Positions 41,326 through 50,666 are shown, counted from the first letter of the stretch. The stretch is 64,000 nt of DNA from Paractinoplanes lichenicola (GCF_016785085.1 NZ_JAENHO010000011.1:1-64000), one strand, 5' to 3'. Made by a program: numbers and translations. The notes: generated by a model from the letters alone, not told the origin.

Positions 41326-41958
41326 ATGCCTTTCGGTCGCTACGGCGTGCTGGCCGGCACGCTGCACCGCCACTTCCGCGACCGCCCCGACGACCAGGGC
41401 CGCTGGTTCCACGTCAACCTCGAGGTGGACGCCCCCGACGGCCGCTACCGCTGCGCGGTCGACGTGGACAGCAAGAACACCACCACCGGCGTGCAGTGGA
41501 AGACCTACACCGTCGCGCCTTCCGCGCTGGGCCCGGTCACCGCCCTGCCGCCCGGCTATCACGAGCTGGCCCGGGTCAACGGCTCGGGCGCCCTCGACTA
41601 CCAACGGCACCCGGTGCTGGCCGACCTGCCCGGCTGCCTCTCCTTCCTGCGGCGGCTGCTGCCCCCACCCCGCCGCTGGACGACCGGCTCCAACCTCGAC
41701 GCCGCGGCCGCCCTCGAACCGATCCTGGAACCCGGCCGCCGCATCCTGGTCTTCGGCGAGCCCTTCGACCACGGCCTGGGGGTCCACAACGTCCACCAAA
41801 ACCAAGGCGACCCGTACGGCTCCCAGTGGTGGGACGAGAACGGCATCTGGCAGGACGGGGGAACGGCCACTTTCCGCCCCGACGGCCGCCTCGACATCTT
41901 CATCTCGAAGTTCTCCACCCAATCCGACCACACCGACAACGACGGCCACCCCGGGTGA
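41326..41958 (+). CDS. DUF2278 (YukJ-like) protein
   Basis: 210 residues. PFGRYGVLAGTLHRHFRDRP opens the protein, then VDVDSKNTT, LDYQRHPVL, and late DHGLGVHNVHQNQGDPYGSQWWDENGIWQDGG, the DUF2278 signature. Function unknown; the YukJ relatives occur in Bacillus. ATG 41326 is used. It ends 110 bp before an unrelated SDR gene. Confidence 0.8.
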   Translation: MPFGRYGVLAGTLHRHFRDRPDDQGRWFHVNLEVDAPDGRYRCAVDVDSKNTTTGVQWKTYTVAPSALGPVTALPPGYHELARVNGSGALDYQRHPVLADLPGCLSFLRRLLPPPRRWTTGSNLDAAAALEPILEPGRRILVFGEPFDHGLGVHNVHQNQGDPYGSQWWDENGIWQDGGTATFRPDGRLDIFISKFSTQSDHTDNDGHPG

Positions 41959-42070
41959 TCTTCGGCGGCGGCCGCCGTGGATTGCGGCCGTGAGCTGACC
42001 TGATTGATCCGTAGCGTCGCCTCCGAGCCGGGAAATCCGCCCGGCGCATGCGGAGAGATGCGGATCGCTG

Positions 42071-42922
42071 ATGACGATTTTGGTAACGGGCGCCACCGGA
42101 GCGGTCGGGCGCACCCTGATCAGTGCCTTGGTGAGCGCCGGCGCGCAGGTACGTGCGGTGAGTCGCAAACCGCGGGAGGCCGAGCTGCCGGACGGCGTCG
42201 AGGTGGTCGGAGCTGATCTCACCGTGCCGTCGACGTTGACCGCGGACTTGTTCGACGGGGTGGACCGGATGTTCGTGTTCCCGGTCGACCGCGGAGTCGC
42301 CGAGGTTGTCGCCGCCGCGACGGCTGCCGGGGTACACAGATTCGTCGTGATGTCCTCGCTTGCCGCGGCGGGCGAGTTCCCTCGTGACATCGGGTCGGCC
42401 AGCCACACCCATCATCTGGCGGTGGAACAGGCAGTGACAGCTCGCACCGACGACTGGACCATCCTGCGGCCGGGCACGTTCGCCACCAACCTGCTCTCGT
42501 GGGCCTGGCCCATCAAAGCCGGAATGCCGGTCCGAGTGCCGTACCCGCACTCCGCTCAGGCGCCGATTCATGAGGCGGACATCGCCGATGCCGCCGCCGT
42601 CGCCCTGTTGCGTGACGGCCACGAAGGCCAGATCTATCCGCTGACCGGCCCGCAGTCGCTCACCCGGATCGACCAGGTCGCCGCGATCGGGGCCGCCATC
42701 GGCCGCGACATCCCACTCGAAGAGATCACCCCGGCCGAGTTCCGCGCGGACGTGGCCCGGTTCATTCCCGAGGACATCATCGCCATGCTGCTCCACTACT
42801 GGTCAGACACGGTCACCGAACCCGACCTCGTCCGGCCCGGCGTGCGCGACCTCACCGGCCGGCCGGGCCGCACCCTCGAACAATGGGCTCGCGACCACCG
42901 CGCCGACTTCACCGCCACCTGA
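42071..42922 (+). CDS. NmrA-like NAD(P)-binding protein
   Basis: 283 residues of the atypical SDR/NmrA type. Rossmann motif LVTGATGAVGRTLISAL, then HRFVVMSSLAAAGE, and LRPGTFATNLLSW. The Tyr-x3-Lys pair of classical SDRs is absent, as usual for NmrA-like members, which often act as redox sensors or epimerase-like enzymes. Its substrate is unknown. Confidence 0.85.
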   Translation: MTILVTGATGAVGRTLISALVSAGAQVRAVSRKPREAELPDGVEVVGADLTVPSTLTADLFDGVDRMFVFPVDRGVAEVVAAATAAGVHRFVVMSSLAAAGEFPRDIGSASHTHHLAVEQAVTARTDDWTILRPGTFATNLLSWAWPIKAGMPVRVPYPHSAQAPIHEADIADAAAVALLRDGHEGQIYPLTGPQSLTRIDQVAAIGAAIGRDIPLEEITPAEFRADVARFIPEDIIAMLLHYWSDTVTEPDLVRPGVRDLTGRPGRTLEQWARDHRADFTAT

Positions 42923-43017
42923 CCGAGACACCGGGCGTGATCGCCAGCCATCGGACTCCACCGTACGGTGGGTCAGTCGGCTGGCGGCCGCCGCACTCAT
43001 CGGGGCCCTCATGAGAG

Positions 43018-43265
43018 TCACCGCTTGGGTTTTGCGCGGTTGACAGCCCGCTCCCACTCCCCGATGAGGGTGTCCGCGATCCCGGAATCCGTCCGGCCGG
43101 ACTCGACCATGCCAATGTATTCACCGGCGTACTCCACCTGGAAAGACGCGCCGTACTCATCCGAGAGCCGACAGATCTCGCCGGTGGATCCGCGGTGATG
43201 CCGACCAGCGACCGGGGTCGAACGGCAGGCTGAGCCGTGATCCGTTGGACGTGGGCCGTGGTCAT
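43018..43265 (-). pseudogene. Frameshifted small gene coupled to the following membrane protein gene
   Basis: An ATG at 43265 overlaps the stop of the preceding gene (43262) as ATGA and opens a frame that stays plausible for about 25 codons. From about 43190 to the TGA at 43018-43020 the better frame reads GEICRLSDEYGASFQVEYAG followed by EYIGMVESGR and EWERAVNRAKPKR, an acidic coding-like segment. The two are in different frames: 248 bp is not a multiple of three. I read it as a gene with one frameshift. The family is not recognised. Confidence 0.4.
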
Positions 43266-43897
43266 GGACTCTCGGCGAGGCGGGTCAGGGACGTTCGAGT
43301 GCTTTCGATCAGGGCGTTGCCGAGCGCGTCCACGTCGTCGCAGGGGCGCGACGGTATGCCGGCGTCGGTGCCGAGGCTGATGGTGAGCCTGAGGTTCGAG
43401 TCGAGCACGTCCAGGCTTACGAAGCAGAACGCCTTGCCGTCGACATTCCTTGCCTGCGAGACGAGGTGCGCAGCTCGGCCGAGGTTCGGGACGTCGCGTG
43501 GATTTCCCTCAGTCTTGTTGTATCGCCACTCGATCCACGCGACGGCCGCGTTCGCGCCGTACGCGAGTTTCACTGTGCCGTAGCTTGCCCAGAGGCCGTC
43601 CTCGTTTTCGACGACGTAGGAGCAGGCGCCGGCTTTCGCCGACGGTTGCGGTCGCAGCGGGGGGTGGTCGAGGCGAGTGGCGACGGCCGAGAGGTCGAGA
43701 CGGGAGCAGACGTCGCTGGTCTCGCGGTAGCGTTCGTCGTTCGATGCGTGGGCGACCACGCCGCCCGTGCCGACGAGCGCAACGATCACCACCGATGAGA
43801 GGAACGCGCCGATCCAGGCGGGTACGAGGCTGGGCCGGGACGGCGGCGGGTCCCAAAGCTCAGTCGAGGTATCGATCACCGCGAAACGGTATGCCAT
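43262..43897 (-). CDS. Membrane-anchored protein of unknown function
   Basis: 211 residues with a single membrane helix (LVPAWIGAFLSSVVIVALVGTGGVV, about residues 25-50) and an extracytoplasmic domain of about 160 residues with four cysteines (DVCSRL, AGACSYV, AFCFVS, RPCDD). The domain has the DUF3558-like pattern of PPL-anchored actinobacterial proteins, but this is a weak call. Its gene overlaps the broken gene downstream. Confidence 0.6.
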   Translation of the reverse strand: MAYRFAVIDTSTELWDPPPSRPSLVPAWIGAFLSSVVIVALVGTGGVVAHASNDERYRETSDVCSRLDLSAVATRLDHPPLRPQPSAKAGACSYVVENEDGLWASYGTVKLAYGANAAVAWIEWRYNKTEGNPRDVPNLGRAAHLVSQARNVDGKAFCFVSLDVLDSNLRLTISLGTDAGIPSRPCDDVDALGNALIESTRTSLTRLAESP

Positions 43898-43997
43898 CAG
43901 GCGGCGGCGTGTGGACCGGTCTCAACTTCAGGTTGCCTGGCGAACAAGACCACTTTGCCAAATCCGAACAGCGCGCCGCCCCTTCCGCCGGTGGGCG

Positions 43998-44525
43998 TTA
44001 GTCGAATTGGCGGAGAAACCCTTCCATTGCTGTTCCGACGTCGCCGAGGGCGTCGGTGTATGCGCGTAGCGGTCCCGGTGGGCGCAAGCCGTGATCCCCG
44101 TCGGGGATGGTGATGACGGTCTTCTTCGTCGCGACGGCGACGTCGGGAAGCCAACTGCGATCGCGGGTGCCTCCGACGAGAAGTGCGGGCGCCGGGTTTC
44201 GGGTGATCGCCTCGGCGATGGCCTCGACGTGGAGAAGCGGCGTGAGCCAGATCGCGGGAAGTTCCTGTTCGGCTGCGAGTACGGCGGCGTACGTGCCGAG
44301 TGACTTGGCGATGATCACAGGTTGCGCGGCATTCAATCTGTGCAGGGCGGCCAGGACATGTGCCCTGACGAATGGTTCCGGTCCGACATCCAGAAGGCCG
44401 TCGGGAACGGTCCAATGTATTGTCTCCGTGGGTATTTCGCGATCGCGGAGCGCCTCATCGGCGAGGTCGAGCAAAGGGGCCTGCGGGCCGTAACCACGCC
44501 CCGGGACGATGATGCCGCCGATCAT
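43998..44525 (-). CDS. Small alpha/beta-hydrolase
   Basis: 175 residues. The nucleophile elbow is VIIAKSLGTYAAV (Ser of KSLG), the acid is in LLVGGTRDRSWLP and the His in IPDGDHGLRPP. It resembles dienelactone hydrolase/KANL3-like short hydrolases. The substrate is unknown. Between its start and 44626 there is nothing I can support. Confidence 0.75.
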   Translation of the reverse strand: MIGGIIVPGRGYGPQAPLLDLADEALRDREIPTETIHWTVPDGLLDVGPEPFVRAHVLAALHRLNAAQPVIIAKSLGTYAAVLAAEQELPAIWLTPLLHVEAIAEAITRNPAPALLVGGTRDRSWLPDVAVATKKTVITIPDGDHGLRPPGPLRAYTDALGDVGTAMEGFLRQFD

Positions 44526-44625
44526 TCGACGACCTTAACAGCCGCCGAAGCATCTCATTGTCCGCCGCTGTCCGGGCCTGCACGGGGGCAATCATGGCTG
44601 ACCTCGGGCAAACGGAGGGCGCCGC

Positions 44626-44800
44626 TCAAATGACGATGCGCGTGAAAACAACCTGGTGAGTGGCCCGTTCAGCAGCCGCCGTGTAGCCGGCGGCCATCCA
44701 GCCGAGGCGGCTCTGAGTGTGCGTGTTTTGTGGCGCGTCCTCGTTGCTCCACCAGGCGTCGTGCCGGTAGGCGCTCGGTGGTAACCCCAACGCGCCAGGA
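44626..44800 (-). pseudogene. C-terminal fragment of a DUF7662-like protein
   Basis: A frame without a start codon reads LGLPPSAYRHDAWWSN, then QSRLGWMAAGYTAAERATHQVVFTRI and TGA at 44626-44628. The pattern LP.SA..H..WW.N...QSRLGW.AAGY...V.F.R matches the end of DUF7662 proteins as I recall them. The N-terminal half is missing. It is a probable relic in a stretch (44526-44867) with no intact gene. Confidence 0.4.
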
Positions 44801-44867
44801 CACAGGCCTGCGGGGCTGGCCCGTAGCGTCGCGACTTGTTACCCGCGGCTCGACACCGGTACATGAG

Positions 44868-45296
44868 TTACAGGTGGCTGAGGACCACCACGCGCACCGA
44901 GTAAGAGGGGTTGTCAGCTGGCTCGACGTCGTACCTCACCCGGACGATCTGCCGATCGTCGAGGTAGAGCGCTACCTGCTGAAGCGACCCGAGGTGGGAG
45001 AGATCGAGGTTGATCGGGCTGCTCTTGTCCTGCAGGACGTCGCCGATGCCGCCGAGATAGTTGGTCGCGTCGCCGGCGGGGCGCCCGCGCGGCGCTCGCA
45101 AGGTCACGTCGAGGCCCACGAGGCGGTCGGTTACGTTCCAGCCGACCGACCGCGAGGCAACTGCAGTCGCCTCGAGCAGCTCCCGAACTCGCTCATGCTG
45201 TCTGTTGTTGGCCGAGAACAACGACAATGCCTCGTTCTTGATCGGCGGCCATCCCGGCACTTCGAACGCGATCTCTACCGCGTCACTCGAGCTCAT
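44868..45296 (-). CDS. Hypothetical protein, possibly RusA-like
   Basis: 142 residues from ATG 45296. VEIAFEVPGWPPIKNEALSL opens it, DVTLRAPRGRPAGDATNYLGGIGDVLQDK forms the centre and ALYLDDRQIVRVRYDVE the end. The central D-x-x-N...D pattern and the paired beta strands recall RusA-type Holliday-junction resolvases, but the call is tentative. No clear Shine-Dalgarno site precedes it. GC is lower than in the flanks. Confidence 0.5.
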   Translation of the reverse strand: MSSSDAVEIAFEVPGWPPIKNEALSLFSANNRQHERVRELLEATAVASRSVGWNVTDRLVGLDVTLRAPRGRPAGDATNYLGGIGDVLQDKSSPINLDLSHLGSLQQVALYLDDRQIVRVRYDVEPADNPSYSVRVVVLSHL

Positions 45297-45495
45297 TTGT
45301 TCAGTCTCGATTAAAGGGTGGCTGTGTGGAAGGCCGACCGGTCTTCCGCGAGTCACCTGCAGGGCGGTCCAACGATGCCTTTCCAGCCTTCTTGGGTCCG
45401 TATCGCCTTCTACGTCGGTGGCGAGGCGGAATGCGAGAGGGCTGCTTACGCGAGCAGGTGCCAGATGCGTAGGTGATTCGAGCGGATGTGGGCCT

Positions 45496-45780
45496 GTGGC
45501 TACGGTTACCGTCGGCGCTGCGGCGCGAGCGACTGAGCGGCCGGCAGCCATCGAGGGGCCTGACACCGGACTCGTACTTGAGCAACTACGACGACGCATG
45601 AGGGCGTGGGAGAAGGCTGCCGGCGCGGCCGACGATGAAGGTGCGCTTGATATCAGCGTCTCCTGCGTCGGCGGCGGGCAGCTGGCTGTCACGTATGGAA
45701 GCAAGCCGCCTCGGTCTGTGGTTCGTCGAGGGCTGGCCGCGTTTCTCGTAGTGCGACGGGGAACTAGCCGAAAGTCGTAG
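45496..45780 (+). CDS. Doubtful small protein
   Basis: A 94-codon frame from GTG 45496: a helix LEQLRRRMRAWEKAAGAADDEG, then strands DISVSCVGGGQLAVTYGS and a basic tail. Third-position GC is below that of neighbours. No family is known. The rest of 45297-45804 has only short broken frames; the region looks degenerate. Confidence 0.25.
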   Translation: MATVTVGAAARATERPAAIEGPDTGLVLEQLRRRMRAWEKAAGAADDEGALDISVSCVGGGQLAVTYGSKPPRSVVRRGLAAFLVVRRGTSRKS

Positions 45781-45876
45781 GGGTCTTGTTCATCATCTCT
45801 ACCCTTGGCCGACGCGGCGGCGGGGCGGGGCGGGGGACGATGGCCCGGCTTCGGACGGGTGAGGGTGGCGGGGGTT

Positions 45877-47610
45877 ATGGCTGACAGCGCGGTGACGGTG
45901 GACAAGCGGGAGCAGCAGCAGGCCCCGCGGAGGCCTGCCTGGCGGCCGCCGCCGTCGCGGGTCGGGGTGGCGCGCGCCGTGCAGGTGGTGGGGGCGTTCG
46001 ACGCGGTGTTCGCGGTCGTGCCGGGCTGGCATCATCGGATGGTGACGCTGGCGCATCTCATGCCGACCACCGGCATGCTGACCGCGCGGGCCGCGACCGG
46101 TGTCGTCGGGTTGCTTCTGGTCTATCTCGGCGCGGGGTTGCGGCGGGGCAAGCGGCGGGCGTGGCAGCTGACCACGGTGCTGTGTGCGCTCAGCGTGGTG
46201 TTGCACCTGGCCAAGGCCACGGTGGCGCCGGCCATCGTGGCGGCGGGTGTGCTGGGGGTGCTGCTGATCGAGCGGGACCGTTTCCACGCCCGGGGGGATG
46301 CGCGTAACCGGTTGCGGGCGCTGTGGGTCTGCGCCGGGTTCCTGGCCGCGGGGTTCGTGCTCGGGTTCCTTGAGGTGGCGTTGCGCGCCGGGCAGCTCGC
46401 CGGGCAAGCCGGGCCGGGGCTGTGGGCGCAGCATGTCGTGCTCGGCATGGTCGGGGTGACCGGTCCGTTGCACTTCCAGCACGCGATCACCGGTACGGCG
46501 GTGGCCGTCACCACCGGTACGTTCGGGTTGCTGGGGTTTGCCGCGGGCGCCGTGGTGCTGTTGCGGCCCGGCACGCGGCGGGCCGGGTGGGCGGCCGGCG
46601 ACGAAGCCGAGGTGCGGGAGCTGCTGGGGCGGCGGGGTGACGGGGATTCGCTGGGCTACTTCGCGCTGCGGTCCGACAAGCTGATCATTTGGGCGCCGTC
46701 GTGCAAGGCGGCCGTCGCCTACCGCGTGATCAACGGGGTGAGTCTGGCCTCGGGCAATCCGCTGGGCCTCCCGTCGGCCTGGCCGGACGCGATCGCCGCG
46801 TGGCTGGCCGACTGCGCCGAGCACGGCTGGACCCCGGCCGTCCTGGCCTGCGACACGGCCGGCGGCACGGCGTACCGGCGCTTCGGTCTGGACGCCATCG
46901 AGCTGGGCGACGAGGCGATCATCGACGTGGCCGGGTTCTCGCTGGACGGCCGTCCGATGCGGAACGTGCGTCAGGCCGTCGGCCGGGCCCGCCGGGCCGG
47001 ATACACCTGCGAGGTGGTGCGGCAGCGGGATCTCGACGACGTCTCTCTCGAGCAGGCGCGGCACTGCGCGGTGGCGTTCCGGCAGGGTGGGGTCGAACGG
47101 GGCTTCTCGATGGCGTTGTCGCGCTTCGGCGATCCGGCCGACGGCGACTGCCTGCTGGTGCTGTGCCGCGACGGGGAGGGCCGGCTGCGCGGGCTGCTCC
47201 AGTTCGTGCCGTGGGGTGGGGCCGGCCTGTCGCTCGACCTGATGCGGGCCGACCGCGCCGCCGACAACGGGCTGATGGAGCTCATGATCGTGAGTGCGGT
47301 CGAGGCGGCCCCGGCGTACGGGGTCCGGCGGGTCTCGCTGAACTTCGCGGTGCTGCGGTCGGTGTTCGCCCGGGCCGAGCAGCTCGGGGCCGGCCCGGTC
47401 ACCCGCATGGGGGCGCGGGCGCTGCGGGCGGGCTCCCGGTTGTGGCAGATCGAGTCGCTCTACCGGGCCAACGCCAAGTATCAGCCGAGCTGGCAGCCGC
47501 GTTTCCTGTGCTTCCCGTCCGCGCGTGACCTGTCGCGGATCGCCGTGGCCGCGCTCAGCGCCGAGGCGTTCCTGCCGGCCGGTCGCGGCGCCCGGAAGCC
47601 GGGTCCGTGA
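45877..47610 (+). CDS. Lysylphosphatidylglycerol synthetase-like membrane protein (DUF2156)
   Basis: 577 residues. About six N-terminal membrane helices are followed by a soluble DUF2156/LPG-synthase domain (about 250-560): GDSLGYFALRSDKLIIWAPS, VINGVSLASGNPLG, and VRRVSLNFAVLRSVF. The family transfers an amino acid from tRNA to phosphatidylglycerol, which reduces surface charge. Unlike LysX it has no lysyl-tRNA synthetase domain. The ATG at 45877 is preferred over 45805 because the flanking sequence is repetitive. The stop overlaps the esterase GTG. Confidence 0.8.
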   Translation: MADSAVTVDKREQQQAPRRPAWRPPPSRVGVARAVQVVGAFDAVFAVVPGWHHRMVTLAHLMPTTGMLTARAATGVVGLLLVYLGAGLRRGKRRAWQLTTVLCALSVVLHLAKATVAPAIVAAGVLGVLLIERDRFHARGDARNRLRALWVCAGFLAAGFVLGFLEVALRAGQLAGQAGPGLWAQHVVLGMVGVTGPLHFQHAITGTAVAVTTGTFGLLGFAAGAVVLLRPGTRRAGWAAGDEAEVRELLGRRGDGDSLGYFALRSDKLIIWAPSCKAAVAYRVINGVSLASGNPLGLPSAWPDAIAAWLADCAEHGWTPAVLACDTAGGTAYRRFGLDAIELGDEAIIDVAGFSLDGRPMRNVRQAVGRARRAGYTCEVVRQRDLDDVSLEQARHCAVAFRQGGVERGFSMALSRFGDPADGDCLLVLCRDGEGRLRGLLQFVPWGGAGLSLDLMRADRAADNGLMELMIVSAVEAAPAYGVRRVSLNFAVLRSVFARAEQLGAGPVTRMGARALRAGSRLWQIESLYRANAKYQPSWQPRFLCFPSARDLSRIAVAALSAEAFLPAGRGARKPGP

Positions 47611-48863
47611 GCCTGATCGGCCTTCCGCTGATCATCGTGGTCGGTGCGGCCGCCGTCACGGTGTCGGCGGTGACCGTCCGATTGTGGTCACGCGGCGGCC
47701 GCCGTCGCCGGTTGGTTTCCCGTACGGTCGGCGTGCTGCTGGCCGACGTGCTCATCGTCGTCACGGTCGCGCTCATCGACAACCGGGTGCAGACGTTCTA
47801 TCCGTCGTGGGCCGATCTGGCAGCCGACGCGGGACGCGCCACCGGGCACGCGCTGAGCATCGACTCCACCACCACTGTCGCGTTGGGGGTCGCGGCGGTG
47901 CTGCTTACGACGTACGGGCTGGCGCGCTTCTGGGACGGACGGCGGTGGCTCGGCCGTACGGGGCTGGTCGTGCTCGTCGTCGTGTCGTCGGTGACTGTGA
48001 GCGCCCTGCAGGCCAACCGGCTGACCACCACGTACGAGTCGTGGTCGGCGCTGGCCGGCCGCTCCGTCCCGCTGTCCGCCGGGCCGCCGTCGCCTGGTGG
48101 CGGCCGCCTGCTCACGGTAGTCGTGCCCGGGCACGCCAGCGGTCTGAACCTCACCATGGGCGTCTACCTGCCCGCCGCCTACGACCTGCCCGGCGGTGCG
48201 GACCGGCGGTTCCCGGTGATCGAGGCGTTCCACGGCTATCCCGGGTCGCCGAACGTGTGGATCCGGCGGCTCGACGCGGTGCCCACGCTGGACCGGGAGA
48301 TCGCCGCGGGCCGGATGCCCCCGGCCGTCGTGCTCTTTCCGTACCAGACACCGCGCCGCCTGCTCGACACCGAGTGCACCGAGCTGGTCGGCGGCCCGCG
48401 CACCGAGACTTTCCTGACCGCCGACGTCGCCGCCTGGGCCACCGCGAACCTGCGTGTCCGCACCGACCGCGCGGGGTGGGGCCTGATCGGCTACTCGGCC
48501 GGCGGTTTCTGCGCGATGAACCTCGCCCTGCGCCACCCCGGCCGGTACGCCGCGGCCGCCTCGCTGTCGGGCGACGCCGGCCCCGGCATCACCGTCGGCG
48601 ACGGCAGCGAGAAGACGACCAACAACGTCGCCTGGCGGCTCGCCCACCTGCCGCAGCCGCGCATCTCGCTGTACGTCACGTGGGCCGCCGACGACGCCCA
48701 GTCCCGCGACGGCTCGCGCGCGGTCGTGCGGGCGGCCCGGCCACCGATCGCGCTCACCGCCGTCGAACTGCCGCGCGGCGGCCACAGCATGGCCCTGTGG
48801 CGGCGTATGGAGGGGCCGGCCTTCGACTGGCTCGCCGACCGGCTGACCGCCGGCGGGCGGTGA
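47607..48863 (+). CDS. Membrane-anchored esterase-D/mycolyltransferase-like hydrolase
   Basis: 418 residues with about four N-terminal helices, then an alpha/beta-hydrolase domain: nucleophile GYSAGGFCAMNLAL, acid in TWAADDAQS, His in PRGGHSMALW. The fold is that of esterase D/antigen 85 proteins and the active site should face outwards. It starts with GTG 47607 overlapping the upstream stop as GTGA, so it is coupled to the LPG-synthase-like protein. The pairing suggests a cell-envelope role. Confidence 0.8.
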   Translation: MSLIGLPLIIVVGAAAVTVSAVTVRLWSRGGRRRRLVSRTVGVLLADVLIVVTVALIDNRVQTFYPSWADLAADAGRATGHALSIDSTTTVALGVAAVLLTTYGLARFWDGRRWLGRTGLVVLVVVSSVTVSALQANRLTTTYESWSALAGRSVPLSAGPPSPGGGRLLTVVVPGHASGLNLTMGVYLPAAYDLPGGADRRFPVIEAFHGYPGSPNVWIRRLDAVPTLDREIAAGRMPPAVVLFPYQTPRRLLDTECTELVGGPRTETFLTADVAAWATANLRVRTDRAGWGLIGYSAGGFCAMNLALRHPGRYAAAASLSGDAGPGITVGDGSEKTTNNVAWRLAHLPQPRISLYVTWAADDAQSRDGSRAVVRAARPPIALTAVELPRGGHSMALWRRMEGPAFDWLADRLTAGGR

Positions 48864-48974
48864 CGCCGACGGCGCTGTTGCTCCAAAAAGGACCTGCCTG
48901 TCGTGCCCGATGGCACGGACATCAGAGCGTCGAGATGGATGCGCCCCAGGGATCGGAGAGCGGCAGGCGGACGA

Positions 48975-49190
48975 TCAGTCGCCGCTGCTGGAGCTGTCGC
49001 TGGACGAGCTGTCGTCGCTCGACGAGTGGGAGTGCCCGCCGCCGACGTCGAACGTCGGTTCTGCGCCGGGGGTCTGGCCGTGGCCGGTTGTGCCGAATGC
49101 TCGGTGGCCTGAGGCGCGGCGTGCCCTGGTCGCCTTGATCACGCCGAAGGCAGCGAAGCCGACGAGGATGATCAGCAACAAGAATTCCAT
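48975..49190 (-). CDS. Small Ser/Asp-rich single-helix membrane protein
   Basis: 71 residues from ATG 49190: a membrane helix (EFLLLIILVGFAAFGVI), a basic stop-transfer segment (KATRARR) and a C-terminal tail rich in Ser and Asp (SHSSSDDSSSSDSSSSGD). Tail repeats suggest low complexity or phosphorylation. No family is recognised. Confidence 0.5.
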   Translation of the reverse strand: MEFLLLIILVGFAAFGVIKATRARRASGHRAFGTTGHGQTPGAEPTFDVGGGHSHSSSDDSSSSDSSSSGD

Positions 49191-49226
49191 GCCCGGCAGT
49201 GTTGTCCACCTCAGCAAGTCGGAGCA

Positions 49227-49319
49227 ACAGGGCGCGTCGTGCCCGGCCATCGGGGACATCCCGGTCGCGCGCTACGGCCTGGCCGATTTCGCAGGTCGCG
49301 AGGAGCGCCCGGTTCGGAC
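49227..49319 (-). repeat. Dispersed repeat, copy B
   Basis: The reverse complement of this stretch matches 28608-28696 with about five mismatches over 89 bp. Similarity weakens beyond the core, but a CCCTTTTCCCGTACGAG-like stretch at about 49345-49362 corresponds to one near copy A. It lies just after the 3' end of narK. Both copies read the same peptide-like frame, so a decayed coding origin is possible. Confidence 0.75.
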
Positions 49320-49364
49320 CCCTTGCGTTTGTGGACGGGCACGACTCGTACGGGAAAAGGTTTT

Positions 49365-50666
49365 TCAGACTCGCTGGTGGGCCGGGCGCAAATAGACCGC
49401 CCACGTGACCAGGACGCAGACGGCGTAGAAGGCGATGAATGCAACGTATGCGGCGTCGGCCTCCTTGGTGGTCAGGAAGGATTGGCGGAAGGCCAGGTTG
49501 ACCAGCACGCCGCCGAAAGCACCGATGGCGCCCGCGATGCCGATTACTGCGCCGGAGAGGCGGCGGGCCTCGTGGTCGTCGTGGGGGTGCTTGCGCTTGA
49601 AGATGGCGGGGATCATTTTGTACGTCGAGCCGTTGCCGATGCCGCTGAAGATGAACAGGGCGATGAAGCCGACGATGTAGAGCGGCAGCGAGCGCAACTG
49701 GGCCGCGATCAGGACCGTGGTGGCGCCGAGGGCCATGGCGATGAAGTTGACGAAAGTGACGCGGGCGCCGCCGAGTCTGTCGGCCAGGGCGCCGCCGACG
49801 GGGCGGATCAAAGAGCCCAGCAGCGGGCCGAGAAAGGTGAGATAGGCGGCCTTGACGGGGGTGCTGAAGACATCGGCGAATTGCACCTGCAAGACCTGAC
49901 CGAAGGCGAAACCGAAGCCGATGAAAGAGCCGAACGTGCCGATGTAGAGCAGCGACATCACCCAGGTGTGGGGTTCGCGGACGGCGTCGCGCATGCCGCG
50001 TTTCTCGGAGCGGGCCTGGGTCAGGTTGTCCATGTAGAGGGCCGAACCCAGCGCGGCCAACACGATCAGCGGGATGTAGAAGCCGGCGACCAGGCCGGGG
50101 TGGCCGGCGCCGAAGACGGCCAGCACGACGAGGCCGACCAGTTGCACGGCGGCCACGCCGAGGTTGCCGCCGCCGGCGTTGATGCCGAGGGCCCAGCCCT
50201 TGAGGCGGTCCGGGTAGTAGGCGTTGATGTTGGTCATCGAGGACGCGAAGTTGCCGCCGCCGACGCCGGCCACGGCCGCGATGAGGAGCAGGGTCGAGAA
50301 GTCGACGCCGGGGCGGATCAGGAACGCGGCCAGCAGCGACGGGACCAGCAGCAGGGTGGCGCTGAAGACGGTCCAGTTGCGGCCGCCGAAACGGGCCACG
50401 GCGAAGCTGTACGGGATGCGCAGGGCGGCCCCGACCAGCGTGGGCACGGCGGTGAGGAGGAACTTGCCGGCCGGGTCGATGCCGTATTCGGGGCCGAGGA
50501 ACAGCACCAGCACCGACCACAGCGACCACACCGAGAAGCCGATGTGCTCCGAGGTGATCGAGAAGATGAGGTTGCGGCGGGCGATCGGCGCGCCGATCCT
50601 GTCCCAGAAGTCGCGGTCCTCCGGGCGCCAGTCGTCGATCCAGGAGCCGGGCAGGGTGGCGGTCAT
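49365..50666 (-). CDS. narK: Nitrate/nitrite transporter NarK
   Basis: 433 residues, major facilitator family, about 12 helices. The nitrate signatures AGVGGGNFASSMTNI and GINAGGGNLGVAAVQ are present, with the conserved Arg in GAALRIPYSFA. It should import nitrate or exchange nitrate and nitrite. ATG 50666 overlaps the nirD stop as ATGA and GGGGGA precedes it. It is the last gene of the leftward nitrate operon. Confidence 0.9.
   Translation of the reverse strand: MTATLPGSWIDDWRPEDRDFWDRIGAPIARRNLIFSITSEHIGFSVWSLWSVLVLFLGPEYGIDPAGKFLLTAVPTLVGAALRIPYSFAVARFGGRNWTVFSATLLLVPSLLAAFLIRPGVDFSTLLLIAAVAGVGGGNFASSMTNINAYYPDRLKGWALGINAGGGNLGVAAVQLVGLVVLAVFGAGHPGLVAGFYIPLIVLAALGSALYMDNLTQARSEKRGMRDAVREPHTWVMSLLYIGTFGSFIGFGFAFGQVLQVQFADVFSTPVKAAYLTFLGPLLGSLIRPVGGALADRLGGARVTFVNFIAMALGATTVLIAAQLRSLPLYIVGFIALFIFSGIGNGSTYKMIPAIFKRKHPHDDHEARRLSGAVIGIAGAIGAFGGVLVNLAFRQSFLTTKEADAAYVAFIAFYAVCVLVTWAVYLRPAHQRV

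Noticed and set aside
45297..45905. Extended N-terminus of the 44868 gene
   Set aside because: The upstream codons are Pro/Ser/Arg-rich without any domain; homology-like sequence starts at ATG 45296.
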